Origin: Paracraurococcus lichenis
GTDB taxonomy: Bacteria; Pseudomonadota; Alphaproteobacteria; Acetobacterales; Acetobacteraceae
Direction of reading: 5' to 3'
Length of the DNA stretch: 64,000 nucleotides
NCBI RefSeq assembly: GCF_030657435.1
Contig: NZ_JAUTWS010000005.1
Coordinates: forward strand, 186,001 to 250,000
Made by a program: the position numbers and the translations under genes
Notes under the pieces: generated by a model
What the model was told of the DNA's origin: nothing
What the model saw: only the letters and a program-made list of their open reading frames with translations
Database searches by the model: none
Shown: positions 53,016-61,489 of the stretch, piece by piece
Position numbering within the stretch: the stretch's first letter is position 1
Layout: each line of letters starts with the position of its first letter

Positions 53016-54398
53016 ATGAAGCGCAGGGTTCGGTCAGTGGCGGCGGTTGCAGGGGCCTTCGCGGCCGGGGTCGTGGTCGGACCCATGGTGGCCGCCTGGG
53101 CGCAGGATGGCGGCAGGGCCGATACCTACCGCCTGCTCAACCTGTTCGGCGATGTCTTCGAACGCGTCCGCGCGGAATATGTCGAGCCGATCAATGACCG
53201 CGACGCCATCGAGAATGCCATCAACGGCATGCTCACCGGCCTCGACCCGCACAGTTCCTACCTGAACCAGCGCTCCTACCGGGACATGCAGGTGCAGACG
53301 CGCGGCGAGTTCGGCGGCCTCGGCATCGAGGTCACGCAGGAAGGCGGCTACATCAAGGTCATCTCGCCGATCGACGACACGCCCGCCGCCCGCGCCGGCG
53401 TGAAGGCCGGCGACCTCATCACCAACCTCAACGGCAACTCCGTCCAGGGCCTCTCCCTGCAGGAGGCCGTGGAGCAGATGCGCGGCGAGCGCGGCACAGC
53501 CATCAAGATCACGATCCGCCGCGAGGGCGCCGACCGGCCGATCGAGCTGTCGCTGACGCGCGAGGTCATCCGCCCGCAGGTCGTGCGCTTCCGCATGGAA
53601 GGCAACGACATCGGCTATGTCCGCCTGACCTCCTTCAACGAGCAGACCGATGTCGGCCTGCGCAAGGCGCTGCAGACGCTGCGCCAGCAAGCCGGGCCGA
53701 ACGGGCTGCGCGGCGTCGTGCTCGACCTGCGCAACAACCCGGGCGGGCTGCTGGACCAGGCGGTGCAGGTCTCGGACGATTTCCTCGAGCAGGGCGAGAT
53801 CGTCAGCACCCGCGCCCGCCGCGCCGAGGATGCGCAGCGCTGGAACGCCAAGCCGGGCGACATCGCCGCCGGCCTGCCGGTCGTCGTGCTGGTCAATGGC
53901 GGCTCCGCCTCGGCCAGCGAGATCGTGGCCGGCGCGCTGCAGGACCATCGCCGGGCGATCGTCCTCGGCACCAAGTCCTTCGGCAAGGGCAGCGTGCAGA
54001 CCGTGATGCCCATCCCGGGCAATGGCGCCATCCGGCTGACCACCGCGCGCTACTACACGCCCTCCGGCCGCTCCATCCAGGCGACGGGCATCGAGCCCGA
54101 CATCGAGGTGCTGGCGCAGCGGCAGGAAGCGACGGCCAATATCCCGCGCGAGCGCGAGGCCGATCTCCGCCGCGCGCTCCGCAACGAGGGCGGGGTGCAG
54201 CAGCCGGCCGGCGCCGCCATCCCGAAGCTCGAGCTGCCGGCCGGCATCGCCGAGAAGGTGACGCGGCTGCCGCCGGAGGGCACGCCCTCCTTCGACCCGA
54301 CCAAGCCAGAGACCGACTTCCAGCTGCAGCAGGCGGTCGGCCTGCTGCGCAACCTGGCGGCGGCGCAGACGCCCTCGCGCCGCGCCGCGGTCCGCTAG
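53016..54398 (+). CDS. ctpA: Carboxy-terminal processing protease, S41 family
   Basis: 460 residues. N-terminal membrane/signal segment, PDZ domain (about 90-175: GGLGIEVTQEGGYIKVISPI, GVKAGDLITNLNG) and the S41 catalytic region: NGGSASASEIVAGALQD (catalytic Ser) and GTKSFGKGSVQTV (catalytic Lys). It is periplasmic and trims or degrades wall-related substrates. Standard partner of envC. Confidence 0.93.
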   Translation: MKRRVRSVAAVAGAFAAGVVVGPMVAAWAQDGGRADTYRLLNLFGDVFERVRAEYVEPINDRDAIENAINGMLTGLDPHSSYLNQRSYRDMQVQTRGEFGGLGIEVTQEGGYIKVISPIDDTPAARAGVKAGDLITNLNGNSVQGLSLQEAVEQMRGERGTAIKITIRREGADRPIELSLTREVIRPQVVRFRMEGNDIGYVRLTSFNEQTDVGLRKALQTLRQQAGPNGLRGVVLDLRNNPGGLLDQAVQVSDDFLEQGEIVSTRARRAEDAQRWNAKPGDIAAGLPVVVLVNGGSASASEIVAGALQDHRRAIVLGTKSFGKGSVQTVMPIPGNGAIRLTTARYYTPSGRSIQATGIEPDIEVLAQRQEATANIPREREADLRRALRNEGGVQQPAGAAIPKLELPAGIAEKVTRLPPEGTPSFDPTKPETDFQLQQAVGLLRNLAAAQTPSRRAAVR

Positions 54399-54450
54399 GC
54401 CGCGACTGCCCGCGGCAACCATTTGGCGTAGGCTTCGGCGGCAGGATCGG

Positions 54451-54494
54451 CCGGGGCGCCGTCACCCGGACTGGACAGGGCGACGGCGCCCCGG
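54451..54494. repeat. 13-bp inverted repeat after ctpA
   Basis: CCGGGGCGCCGTC / GACGGCGCCCCGG, perfect arms with an 18-nt loop, between ctpA and the deacetylase gene. Further GGGTCCC / GGGACCC pairing follows at about 54534-54562. Possible attenuator or terminator; no T-run. Confidence 0.5.
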
Positions 54495-54620
54495 CTTGAT
54501 GTCACCGGAGCAGAGCCGGGCCCCCGGGCCCGGGTCCCCATGGGCAGGCTCGCCCGGGACCCGGCTTCCCGCCGCCGGCGATCTGGTCCGGGGCGGATCC
54601 TGGGCGGAGGACGACGGAGC

Positions 54621-55718
54621 GTGCCGGTTCGGATGGGCTTGCCGCGGCTGGGCCTCGGCGGCTGGCGTGGCCTCGGGGCCTTCTGGGCCGTGGTGCTGGC
54701 GGCCACCGCCGGCGGCGCGGGGGTGCTCGGCTGGCTCGGGCCCCTGCCGCCGCCCCCAGGTGCGCCGCCCCCAGGCGCGGCACCGGTCGCGGAGGCGCCC
54801 ATGCCCGGCGCGGGGGCCGAGGCCAGCGCCGCCCCGGCCGCGACGCCCGAGCCGTCGCCGGTCCAGGTGGTCGCGCTGCAAACCCCCGCCCGGCCCGCGC
54901 GGCCCGGCCCGATCGCCGAGCCGGCGCTGCTGGAGAACGGTCCGAACGGTCCCCTGCCGCGCATCGGGCCGGATGGCCGCACCTCCATCCGCGCCTATGG
55001 CCGCGCCTTCGACCGGCAGGACCCGCGGCCGCGGCTCGGCCTCGTCATCGGCGGGCTCGGGATGAACGCGGCGGTGACCGAGGAAGCGATCGGGCGGCTG
55101 CCCGGCGCCATCGGCCTCGCCTTCAGCCCCTATGCGCCGCGGCCGGAGCGGCTGCTGGAACAGGCGCGCGGCAAGGGCATGGAGGTGCTGGTCGCGCTGC
55201 CGCTGGAGCCGACCGGCTATCCCCTGAACAACCCGGGCGATCGGGCGCTGCTGACCGGCCTCTCGCCTTCCGAGAATGGCGAGCGGCTGCTCTGGGCGCT
55301 GTCGCGCTTCCCCGGCTATGTCGGGGCGATCGGCGCGCTCGGCCCCATGCGCGGCGAGCGTTTCGCCCAGTTGCAGGAGAGCCTGGGCGCGCTGCAGGCG
55401 ACGCTGCAGGCGCGCGGGCTGCTCTACCTCGATCCGCGGCCGGGGGCGGTGAAGGCGCCGCTCCGCGCCTGGGGCCGCGGCATCGACCTGGTGGTGGACG
55501 AGCCGGCGACGCGCAGCGAGATCGAGCGCAAGCTGGCCGCGCTGGAGGCGCTGGCGAAGGAGCACGGCGCGGCGCTGGGCTATGCCGGCGAGGCCTCCCC
55601 GGTGCTGGTGGACCGCGTCGCGGCCTGGGCCGGCAGCGTCGAGGCACGCGGGCTGGTGCTGGCGCCGGTGACGGCGCTGATCCGCCGGCCGGAGCAGGAG
55701 GGCGCGCGCGGGCGCTGA
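54621..55718 (+). CDS. Divergent polysaccharide deacetylase-like protein (DUF610)
   Basis: 365 residues from GTG 54621, preceded by GGAGG; ATG 54633 is an alternative. N-terminal membrane helix, a Pro/Ala-rich linker, then the divergent deacetylase domain: PRLGLVIGGLGMNAAVTEEAI, LAFSPYAPRPERLLEQARGKG, EVLVALPLEPTGYP, and LLYLDPRPG. In many proteobacteria it sits after envC and ctpA and is tied to envelope homeostasis. The true enzymatic activity is unproven in the family. Confidence 0.82.
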   Translation: MPVRMGLPRLGLGGWRGLGAFWAVVLAATAGGAGVLGWLGPLPPPPGAPPPGAAPVAEAPMPGAGAEASAAPAATPEPSPVQVVALQTPARPARPGPIAEPALLENGPNGPLPRIGPDGRTSIRAYGRAFDRQDPRPRLGLVIGGLGMNAAVTEEAIGRLPGAIGLAFSPYAPRPERLLEQARGKGMEVLVALPLEPTGYPLNNPGDRALLTGLSPSENGERLLWALSRFPGYVGAIGALGPMRGERFAQLQESLGALQATLQARGLLYLDPRPGAVKAPLRAWGRGIDLVVDEPATRSEIERKLAALEALAKEHGAALGYAGEASPVLVDRVAAWAGSVEARGLVLAPVTALIRRPEQEGARGR

Positions 55719-55768
55719 GGCGCCGGCGGCCCCGATCAAACCCGCTCAACACGCCTCAATGGCCGGCA

Positions 55769-55866
55769 AAATTCCTCAATTCCGCTGAGTCCGATCCGGC
55801 CCTTTCGTGCCGGAGGCCAGGAATTCCGTGGGTTCCTGGCGATCGGGTTTTAGAATTGAGGAATTT
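55769..55866. repeat. Cruciform-like structured intergenic element
   Basis: A 14-bp outer stem AAATTCCTCAATTC (55769-55782) / GAATTGAGGAATTT (55853-55866) encloses a second stem CCGATC/GATCGG (55791, 55841) and two hairpins, CCGGC/GCCGG (55796-55813) and CCAGGAA/TTCCTGG (55817-55839). Local A+T is much higher than the genome average. It could be a structured RNA, a protein-binding site or a mobile-element end. It is not a tRNA: no T-loop or anticodon-stem pattern fits. Confidence 0.55.
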
Positions 55867-55957
55867 AGTCGCATGGGCGGGCCTGCGATGAAAGACCGCA
55901 CCGTGCGACGGCGCCCGGCCGGACGGGGTGGCGAGGGCACAGATCGGGTATTGTGAT

Positions 55958-55963
55958 TATAAT
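55958..55963 (+). promoter_or_regulatory. Consensus -10 upstream of rppH
   Basis: TATAAT inside the palindrome GATTATAATC (55955-55964), about 100 nt before the rppH start. No good -35 (the 17-bp position reads GGGCAC), so the promoter may need an activator. This AT-rich spot stands out in GC-rich surroundings. Confidence 0.4.
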
Positions 55964-56062
55964 CCTATAGACCCACCCGCCGGCCGGGTCAAGCCTGGCG
56001 GGCGCCCGGTCGCGGCCGGCGGCGATCTCCGGTAAGGGAGGCTCGCCCCGGAGACCCTGGCC

Positions 56063-56545
56063 ATGGACCTGCCCTATCGCCCCTGCGTCGGCGCCGTGCT
56101 GTTCAACCGCGACGGGCTGGTCCTGGTCGCCCGCCGCGCCGACCTGCCGAATGCCGAGGGTGCGCCGGGCGGCTGGCAGCTCCCGCAGGGCGGGATTGAT
56201 GCCGGGGAGGATCCGGCGATCGCCGTCTTCCGCGAACTGGAGGAGGAGATCGGCACGGCGAGCGCCGAGATCCTCGCCGAGCATCCGGACTGGCTGCATT
56301 ACGACCTGCCGCCGGCGCTGCTGGGCAAGGCGCTGGGGGGCCGGTACCGGGGCCAGACGCAGCGCTGGTTCGCCCTGCGCTTCACCGGGGAGGATGCGGA
56401 TATCCGCCTCGACCTCGACCCGCATCCGGAATTCGACGCCTGGCGCTGGGCGCGGCTGGAGGAATTGCCGGGGCTAGCGGTGGGGTTCAAGCGGGCGATC
56501 TATGAGGTGCTGGCGCGGGATTTCGCGCGGTTCGCCAAGCCGTAG
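56063..56545 (+). CDS. rppH: RNA pyrophosphohydrolase, Nudix family
   Basis: 160 residues. Nudix box GGIDAGEDPAIAVFRELEEE-IGT matches GX5EX7REUXEEXGU. The N-terminus YRPCVGAVLFNRDGLVLVARR and WQLPQGGID are typical of RppH. It removes pyrophosphate from 5' ends of mRNA and starts decay, or hydrolyses diadenosine polyphosphates. It is the last gene of the envelope run, probably with its own promoter. Confidence 0.92.
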   Translation: MDLPYRPCVGAVLFNRDGLVLVARRADLPNAEGAPGGWQLPQGGIDAGEDPAIAVFRELEEEIGTASAEILAEHPDWLHYDLPPALLGKALGGRYRGQTQRWFALRFTGEDADIRLDLDPHPEFDAWRWARLEELPGLAVGFKRAIYEVLARDFARFAKP

Positions 56546-56868
56546 GGGGAGGGTGCCGGGGCACGGCAGGCCTCCTGGGCAGGGCTACCGCTGGATGGGA
56601 GGGTCAGCAGACATTCCTCTTGACGCTGCATGGGGGTGGCGACAGTGTCGCGGGACATGCCCGGGAACCGGACCCTTTTCGACCGACGCCGACGCTGCTG
56701 CACCCCTGCGGCGGCTTTTCGGGCTGCGCGTCGATCGGCGTCCTTGCGCGTGGTGACGGCCTAGTCCCAGGTCCCACCCGCCGGAGCGGCCCCGGCCCGC
56801 CTTCCTGAACCCCCGCAGCCCCCGGCTCCGGGGGTTTTCTTTTGCCCGAACCCCGGAAGGACACCACC
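56546..56868 (+). ncRNA. Gap with possible small RNA upstream of argC
   Basis: No convincing ORF. TTGACG at 56620-56625 and a weak CAGTGT 17 bp later could be a promoter; a stem GACGCCGA / TCGGCGTC and a strong terminator at 56819-56843 would give a transcript of about 190 nt. It could be a small RNA or an argC leader. It was not matched to any known RNA family. Confidence 0.3.
56819..56843 (+). terminator. Intrinsic terminator before argC
   Basis: CCCCCGG / CCGGGGG stem with a CT centre, directly followed by TTTTCTTTT. It ends 26 nt before ATG 56869. It ends a transcript from rppH or from a small RNA in the gap, or attenuates argC. Confidence 0.75.
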
Positions 56869-57846
56869 ATGAGCATTCGCGTCGGCATCGTCGGAATCAG
56901 CGGTTTTGGCGGCGGCGAGGCGATGCGCCTGGTCGCCGGCCACCCCTCCTTCGAACTCGTCTATGCCGCGGGCGAGGGCAGCGCCGGCAGCCGCCTGGCC
57001 GACCGCTTCCCCGGCGTGCCGGCCCGGCTGGCCGGGCTGGTGATCGAGAAGTGGGACCCGGCGAGCCTGCCGAAGCTCGACCTGCTCTTCGCCTCGCTGC
57101 CCACCGGCGCCTCGGCCGAGGCGCTGGCGCGCGTGCCGGCGGAGGTGAAGGTCGTCGATATCGGCGGCGACCACCGCTATGCCGAGGGCTGGGCCTATGG
57201 CCTGGCCGATGTCTGGCCCGACCGGATCGAGGGCCAGTCCCGCATCGCCAACCCCGGCTGCTTCCCCGCGGCGGTGCTGACCGCGCTGGCGCCGCTGCTG
57301 GCCGGCGGGCTGGTCGAGCCCGGCAACATCGTCATCGACGCCAAGACCGGCATCTCCGGTGCCGGACGGGGCGGCGCCGACAGCAGGTTCGGCTATGCCG
57401 AGAGCAACGAGAACCTGGTGCCCTATGGCCTGCTTCGGCACACCCACATGCCCGAGATGGCACGGACGATCGAGCACCTGAGCGGTGGCAGCGCGGCCGG
57501 GCTGGTCTTCACGCCGCACCTGGTGCCGATGACCCGCGGCGTGCTCGCCACGATCTACTGCCGCGGCCGCGCCACCACGGGCGAGTGCCTGGAGGCGGCG
57601 CGGCGCTTCTATGCCGGGCGGGCCTTCGTCCGCGTGACCGACGCGCCGCCGCAGACCAAATGGGCGACCGGCTCGAACCTCGCCTTCGTCAGCTATGCGG
57701 CCGATCCGGCGCGCGACCTGGTGATCGCGATGGGCGTGGTCGACAATCTCGGCAAGGGCGCGGCCGGGCAGGCGGTGCAGAATGCCAACCTGATCTGCGG
57801 CCTGCCGGAAACCGCGGGGCTGGACGGCGCACCCGTCTGGCCGTGA
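56869..57846 (+). CDS. argC: N-acetyl-gamma-glutamyl-phosphate reductase
   Basis: 325 residues from ATG 56869; GGAAGG lies 8 nt upstream. Active-site Cys in ANPGCFPAA, VVDIGGDHR, the C-terminal HLVPMTRGVLATIY, and the N-terminal Rossmann GIVGISGFGGGEAMRL. It reduces N-acetylglutamyl phosphate to the semialdehyde in arginine synthesis. Convergent with moeA. Confidence 0.92.
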   Translation: MSIRVGIVGISGFGGGEAMRLVAGHPSFELVYAAGEGSAGSRLADRFPGVPARLAGLVIEKWDPASLPKLDLLFASLPTGASAEALARVPAEVKVVDIGGDHRYAEGWAYGLADVWPDRIEGQSRIANPGCFPAAVLTALAPLLAGGLVEPGNIVIDAKTGISGAGRGGADSRFGYAESNENLVPYGLLRHTHMPEMARTIEHLSGGSAAGLVFTPHLVPMTRGVLATIYCRGRATTGECLEAARRFYAGRAFVRVTDAPPQTKWATGSNLAFVSYAADPARDLVIAMGVVDNLGKGAAGQAVQNANLICGLPETAGLDGAPVWP

Positions 57847-57931
57847 TGCGGCAGGGCTCCGGGCAGCCCTTCCATCCGCTTCGCAGGTCCGCCGGGGCCG
57901 AACACGGACCGCGTCCGGTGCAGGCCGGTAT

Positions 57932-59179
57932 TCAGAACACCGCGGCGAAGGGCAGCACCTGCACCCGGTCGCCGGGCGCGACCGCCAGCACATCCTCCGG
58001 CAGTTCCGCGAAGGCGTCGCTCTGGGTCAGGGAGGTCAGCAGCCCCGCTCCCTCGCGCTCGAACTTCTCGGCGACCGGCAGGGCGCCGCCCGGCCGCAGC
58101 CGCACCCGGACATATTCCCGCCGCCCGGCCTTCTTGCGGTAGGCGAAGCCGGCCTCGGCGGCGAAGCGCGGCAGCGGCTCGGCCGCCGCGCCGGCCAGGC
58201 GCAGCACCACCGGCCGCGCCAGGTGCAGGAAGGTCACCACCGCCGCCACCGGGTTCCCCGGCAGGCCCAGCACCGGCGTCCCGCCGATGACGCCCATGGC
58301 CGCCGGCCGGCCCGGTTTCACCGCGAGGCGCCAGAAGACCAGCCGCCCGCCCTGCTCGATGGCGGCGCGGACATGGTCCTCCTCCCCCGTGCTCACACCG
58401 CCCGAGGTCAGCAGCAGGTCGTGGCAGCCGGCGGCCTCACGCAGCGCCGCGGCGCTCGCCGCGGCCCGGTCGGGCAGGATGCCGAGATCGACGGCCTCCA
58501 CCGGCAACCGCGCCAGCAGGGCGAGCAGGGTGAAGCGGTTGCTGTCATAGGTCTGCGCCGGGCCGAGCGCCGCGCCGGGCGAGGCCAGCTCGTCCCCCGT
58601 CGAGAAGACGCCGACCCGGATGCGCGGCGCGACCGGCAGGCTGGCATGGCCGAGCGCCGCGGCGAGGCCGATCTCCGGCGCCCGCAGCCGCCGGCCGGCC
58701 GGCAGGGCGACGGCGCCCTGCGCCACGTCCTCCCCGGCGGGCCGGGCATTGGCGCCGGGCCGGAGGCCGGGCGGGACCAGCACCGCGCCCTCCTCCAGCG
58801 CGGCATCCTCCTGCATCAGCACCGTGTCGGCCCCGGGTGGCATGGGGGCACCGGTGAAGATCCGGGCGGCGGCGCCGGCGGGCAGCGGCGCGGCGGCATG
58901 GCCGGCGGCGACGCGGCCCGCAAGATGCAGCCTGGTCGGCCCGCCCTCGGCCAGGTCCGCGTGGCGGAAGGCATAGCCGTCGACGGCGCTGTTGAAGAAG
59001 GGCGGCAGCGGCAGCGGCGCGACCAGGTCCCGCGCCAGCACCCGGCCCAGCGCGGCCGGGAGCGGCACGCTCTCCTCCCCGCCGAGCGGCGGGATGCGCA
59101 CGGCGATCAGCGCCTCGGCCGCCTCCACCGAGAGCAGCTTGCCGCCGAAGGCGAAGCAGTCATCCGAGAGCTGCGCCAC
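57932..59179 (-). CDS. moeA: Molybdopterin molybdenumtransferase
   Basis: 415 residues from GTG 59179. Conserved pieces FFNSAVDGYAFRHADL, ADTVLMQEDA, VGVFSTGDELASPGAALGP, SGGVSTGEEDHVRAAI and the PGNPVAAVVTF tail. It inserts molybdenum into molybdopterin. Together with mobB upstream it makes the cofactor that the formate dehydrogenase encoded on the same strand needs. Confidence 0.93.
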   Translation of the reverse strand: MAQLSDDCFAFGGKLLSVEAAEALIAVRIPPLGGEESVPLPAALGRVLARDLVAPLPLPPFFNSAVDGYAFRHADLAEGGPTRLHLAGRVAAGHAAAPLPAGAAARIFTGAPMPPGADTVLMQEDAALEEGAVLVPPGLRPGANARPAGEDVAQGAVALPAGRRLRAPEIGLAAALGHASLPVAPRIRVGVFSTGDELASPGAALGPAQTYDSNRFTLLALLARLPVEAVDLGILPDRAAASAAALREAAGCHDLLLTSGGVSTGEEDHVRAAIEQGGRLVFWRLAVKPGRPAAMGVIGGTPVLGLPGNPVAAVVTFLHLARPVVLRLAGAAAEPLPRFAAEAGFAYRKKAGRREYVRVRLRPGGALPVAEKFEREGAGLLTSLTQSDAFAELPEDVLAVAPGDRVQVLPFAAVF

Positions 59180-59185
59180 GCGCCA

Positions 59186-59698
59186 TCACCCCATCCAGGC
59201 CGCGGCATCCACCGCGAAGCGCTGCACCAGATCGGCGACGGAATCCGCATCGTCCAGGGGGGCCCAGGGCAGGTCTGTCGCGGGCGGGCGGACATCGCTG
59301 GCGATGGCGGCGATCCGCGGGTCCTCCGGATGCAGCCAGGGCTTGCCGTTCTCCACCCGGTGGACCTCGATCTTGGGGAGGCTGTCGCGCTTGAAGCCCT
59401 CGACGATCACCAGGTCGACGGGCGAGAGGCGGGAGAGGAGGAAGCGCAGGTCGGGCTCCGGCGCGCCGCGGAGCTCGGTCATCAGCGCCCAGCGCTGCTC
59501 CGAGGCGACGAGGACCTGCCGCGCCCCGGCTTCCCGGTGCTTCCAAGAATCCTTGCCCGGCATGTCCACGTCGAAGCGGTGATGCGCGTGCTTGAGGGTG
59601 GAGACGCCGAGGCCGCGGCGGGCGAGGCAGGGGATGAGCCGGGTGAGGAGGGTGGTCTTGCCCGCCCCGCTCCAGCCGGCGAGGCCGATGAGCTGCAT
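59186..59698 (-). CDS. mobB: Molybdopterin-guanine dinucleotide biosynthesis protein B
   Basis: 170 residues from ATG 59698. P-loop GWSGAGKTTLLTRLIP, KHAHHRFDVDMPGKDSWKHR, and LVIVEGFKRDSLPKIEV. GTP-binding MobB supports MGD formation for the bis-MGD enzyme. It sits between fdhI and moeA. Confidence 0.92.
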   Translation of the reverse strand: MQLIGLAGWSGAGKTTLLTRLIPCLARRGLGVSTLKHAHHRFDVDMPGKDSWKHREAGARQVLVASEQRWALMTELRGAPEPDLRFLLSRLSPVDLVIVEGFKRDSLPKIEVHRVENGKPWLHPEDPRIAAIASDVRPPATDLPWAPLDDADSVADLVQRFAVDAAAWMG

Positions 59699-59830
59699 GC
59701 CGGGGGTATAGGGGAGAGCGGGCCCGGGCGGCACTCCCCCGCCCAGGCCGGGCAATGGGCCATCGACGCAAGCCCATCCCGGTTGGAGGTGCGCGTCCCC
59801 TCCCCCGCCGCGGCGGAGGCGGCGGCGAGG

Positions 59831-60823
59831 TCAATCGGCGCCGTAGGCCCTGGCCGCGGGGGGCGGGGCGCGGTGGGCCGTCGCGACCTCCTGCACCCAG
59901 AGGCCGTGGTGCTCCTTCGCCCAGTTGAGGTCCACCTCCCCGGTGCTCATGGCCTCGACCGCGCCCTCCATCCCGACCGAGCCGATATAGATATGCGCCA
60001 GCATGGCCGCGATCATCAGCACCGCGATGATGCCGTGCACCATGTGCGCGAGCTGCATCCCGGCGATGTCGGTGACGGCGAAGGGGAAGATCAGCATGTA
60101 GCCGGAGGCGGCGACGAGGCCGCCGCCGAGCACGGTGATCCAGAACACCATCTTCTGCCCGGCATTGAACCGCCCGGCCTCCGGATGGCCGCGGCCGATG
60201 AAGCCGCCGCCCAGCCTGACCCAGTCGATGTCGCGGGCGTTCGGGATGTTGTCCCTGGCCCAGAGCAGCAGCATCGCGACGACGCCGAGGGTGAAGGGGA
60301 AGGCCAGGTAGTTGTGGGCGTATTTCCCGGCGATGGTGAGCGCCGTGAAACCCTCCGGCCCGATCAGCGGCAGCAGCAGGTGGCGGCCGAAGGTGAGGTT
60401 CAGGCCGGTGAGCCCGAGGATGATGAAGCAGGAGGCCACCATCCAGTGGTTCGCCCACTCCAGCAGGGAGAAGCGGGTGATGGTCCGGCCGGCGGGGCCG
60501 CCCGCGATCGGGATGCGCCCCTTGGCGAGGAAGAAGGCGAGGAGCAGGGCGAGGACGCCGAGCACCGCGACGCCGCCGACCCAGGCGAGGGTGCGGTTGT
60601 GGAATTCCCGCCAGGCCTGGCCCTGCGGCTGCACCAGGCTGGCCGCGCGGGCATCGGGGATGGAGACGCGGCCCTCGATCCGGCCGCCCCGCAGCATGCG
60701 CTGCAGCTCCATCTCCTCGGCCGAGACGGTGACGCCGCCGGGGCCGGAGGCGGGGGCCTGCGCCCGGGCCGCGCCGCCGGCGAGCGAGAGCGCGAGCAGC
60801 GCCGCGAGGAGGATGCGGGTCAT
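59831..60823 (-). CDS. fdhI: Formate dehydrogenase, cytochrome b556 (gamma) subunit
   Basis: 330 residues. Signal peptide (ending AARA), then a linker, a first membrane helix (AWVGGVAVLGVLALLLAFFL) and a cytochrome b core with heme-ligand His in LEWANHWMVAS, GKYAHNYLAF and AHMVHGIIAVLMIAAMLAHI. It anchors the enzyme in the inner membrane and passes electrons to quinone. The ATG overlaps the fdhB stop (ATGA). Confidence 0.9.
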   Translation of the reverse strand: MTRILLAALLALSLAGGAARAQAPASGPGGVTVSAEEMELQRMLRGGRIEGRVSIPDARAASLVQPQGQAWREFHNRTLAWVGGVAVLGVLALLLAFFLAKGRIPIAGGPAGRTITRFSLLEWANHWMVASCFIILGLTGLNLTFGRHLLLPLIGPEGFTALTIAGKYAHNYLAFPFTLGVVAMLLLWARDNIPNARDIDWVRLGGGFIGRGHPEAGRFNAGQKMVFWITVLGGGLVAASGYMLIFPFAVTDIAGMQLAHMVHGIIAVLMIAAMLAHIYIGSVGMEGAVEAMSTGEVDLNWAKEHHGLWVQEVATAHRAPPPAARAYGAD

Positions 60824-61416
60824 GCGGTCACGTCCTGCTTGTAGGCGGTGCGCCAGCCCCAGGCGCCGGAGCCATAGCCGCGGCGCGTCACGCGGTCCTT
60901 GTAGATGCCGGCGATGATGTCGCCGTCGCCGGCGAGCAGCGCCTTCGTGCTGCACATCTCGGCGCAGAGGGGCAGCTTGCCCTCGGCGATGCGGTTGGCG
61001 CCGTACTGCATGTACTCGACCGCCGTATTGTCCTGCTGCGGCCCGCCGGCGCAGTAGGTGCACTTGTCCATCTTGCCGCGGCCGCCGAAATTGCCGATGC
61101 GCGGATATTGCGGCGCGCCGAAGGGGCAGGCGTAGAAGCAGTAGCCGCAGCCGATGCAGAGGTCCTTGTCGTGCAGCACGATGGCATCGGCCGTCGTGTA
61201 GAAGCAGGAAACCGGGCAGACCGCGGCGCAGGGCGCGTCCGTGCAGTGCATGCAGGCCATGGAGATCGAGCGCTCGCCCGGCCTGCCGTCGTTGATGGTG
61301 ACGACGCGCCGGCGGTTGATGCCCCAGGGCACCTCGTGCTCGTTCTTGCAGGCGGTGACGCAGGCGTTGCACTCGATGCAGCGGTCGCTGTCGCAGAGGA
61401 ATTTCATGCGTGCCAT
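60820..61416 (-). CDS. fdhB: Formate dehydrogenase, iron-sulfur (beta) subunit
   Basis: 198 residues from ATG 61416, with GGAGGGAG upstream. Four ferredoxin-type Cys clusters: CDSDRCIECNACVTACKNEH, CMHCTDAPCAAVCPV, CIGCGYCFYACPFGAP and CTYC with CAEMC. It binds four [4Fe-4S] centres and links FdhA to FdhI. Confidence 0.93.
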   Translation of the reverse strand: MARMKFLCDSDRCIECNACVTACKNEHEVPWGINRRRVVTINDGRPGERSISMACMHCTDAPCAAVCPVSCFYTTADAIVLHDKDLCIGCGYCFYACPFGAPQYPRIGNFGGRGKMDKCTYCAGGPQQDNTAVEYMQYGANRIAEGKLPLCAEMCSTKALLAGDGDIIAGIYKDRVTRRGYGSGAWGWRTAYKQDVTA

Positions 61417-61489
61417 CAGTATGTCTCCCTCCGGGAGTGGCTGCGATTCACGCTCCGCGCCTCGCGGCGCTCCTCGATCGCAACCATGA

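Noticed and set aside
55769..55866. tRNA gene
   Set aside because: Cloverleaf-like pairing exists but there is no T-loop, no D-loop pattern and no plausible anticodon stem.
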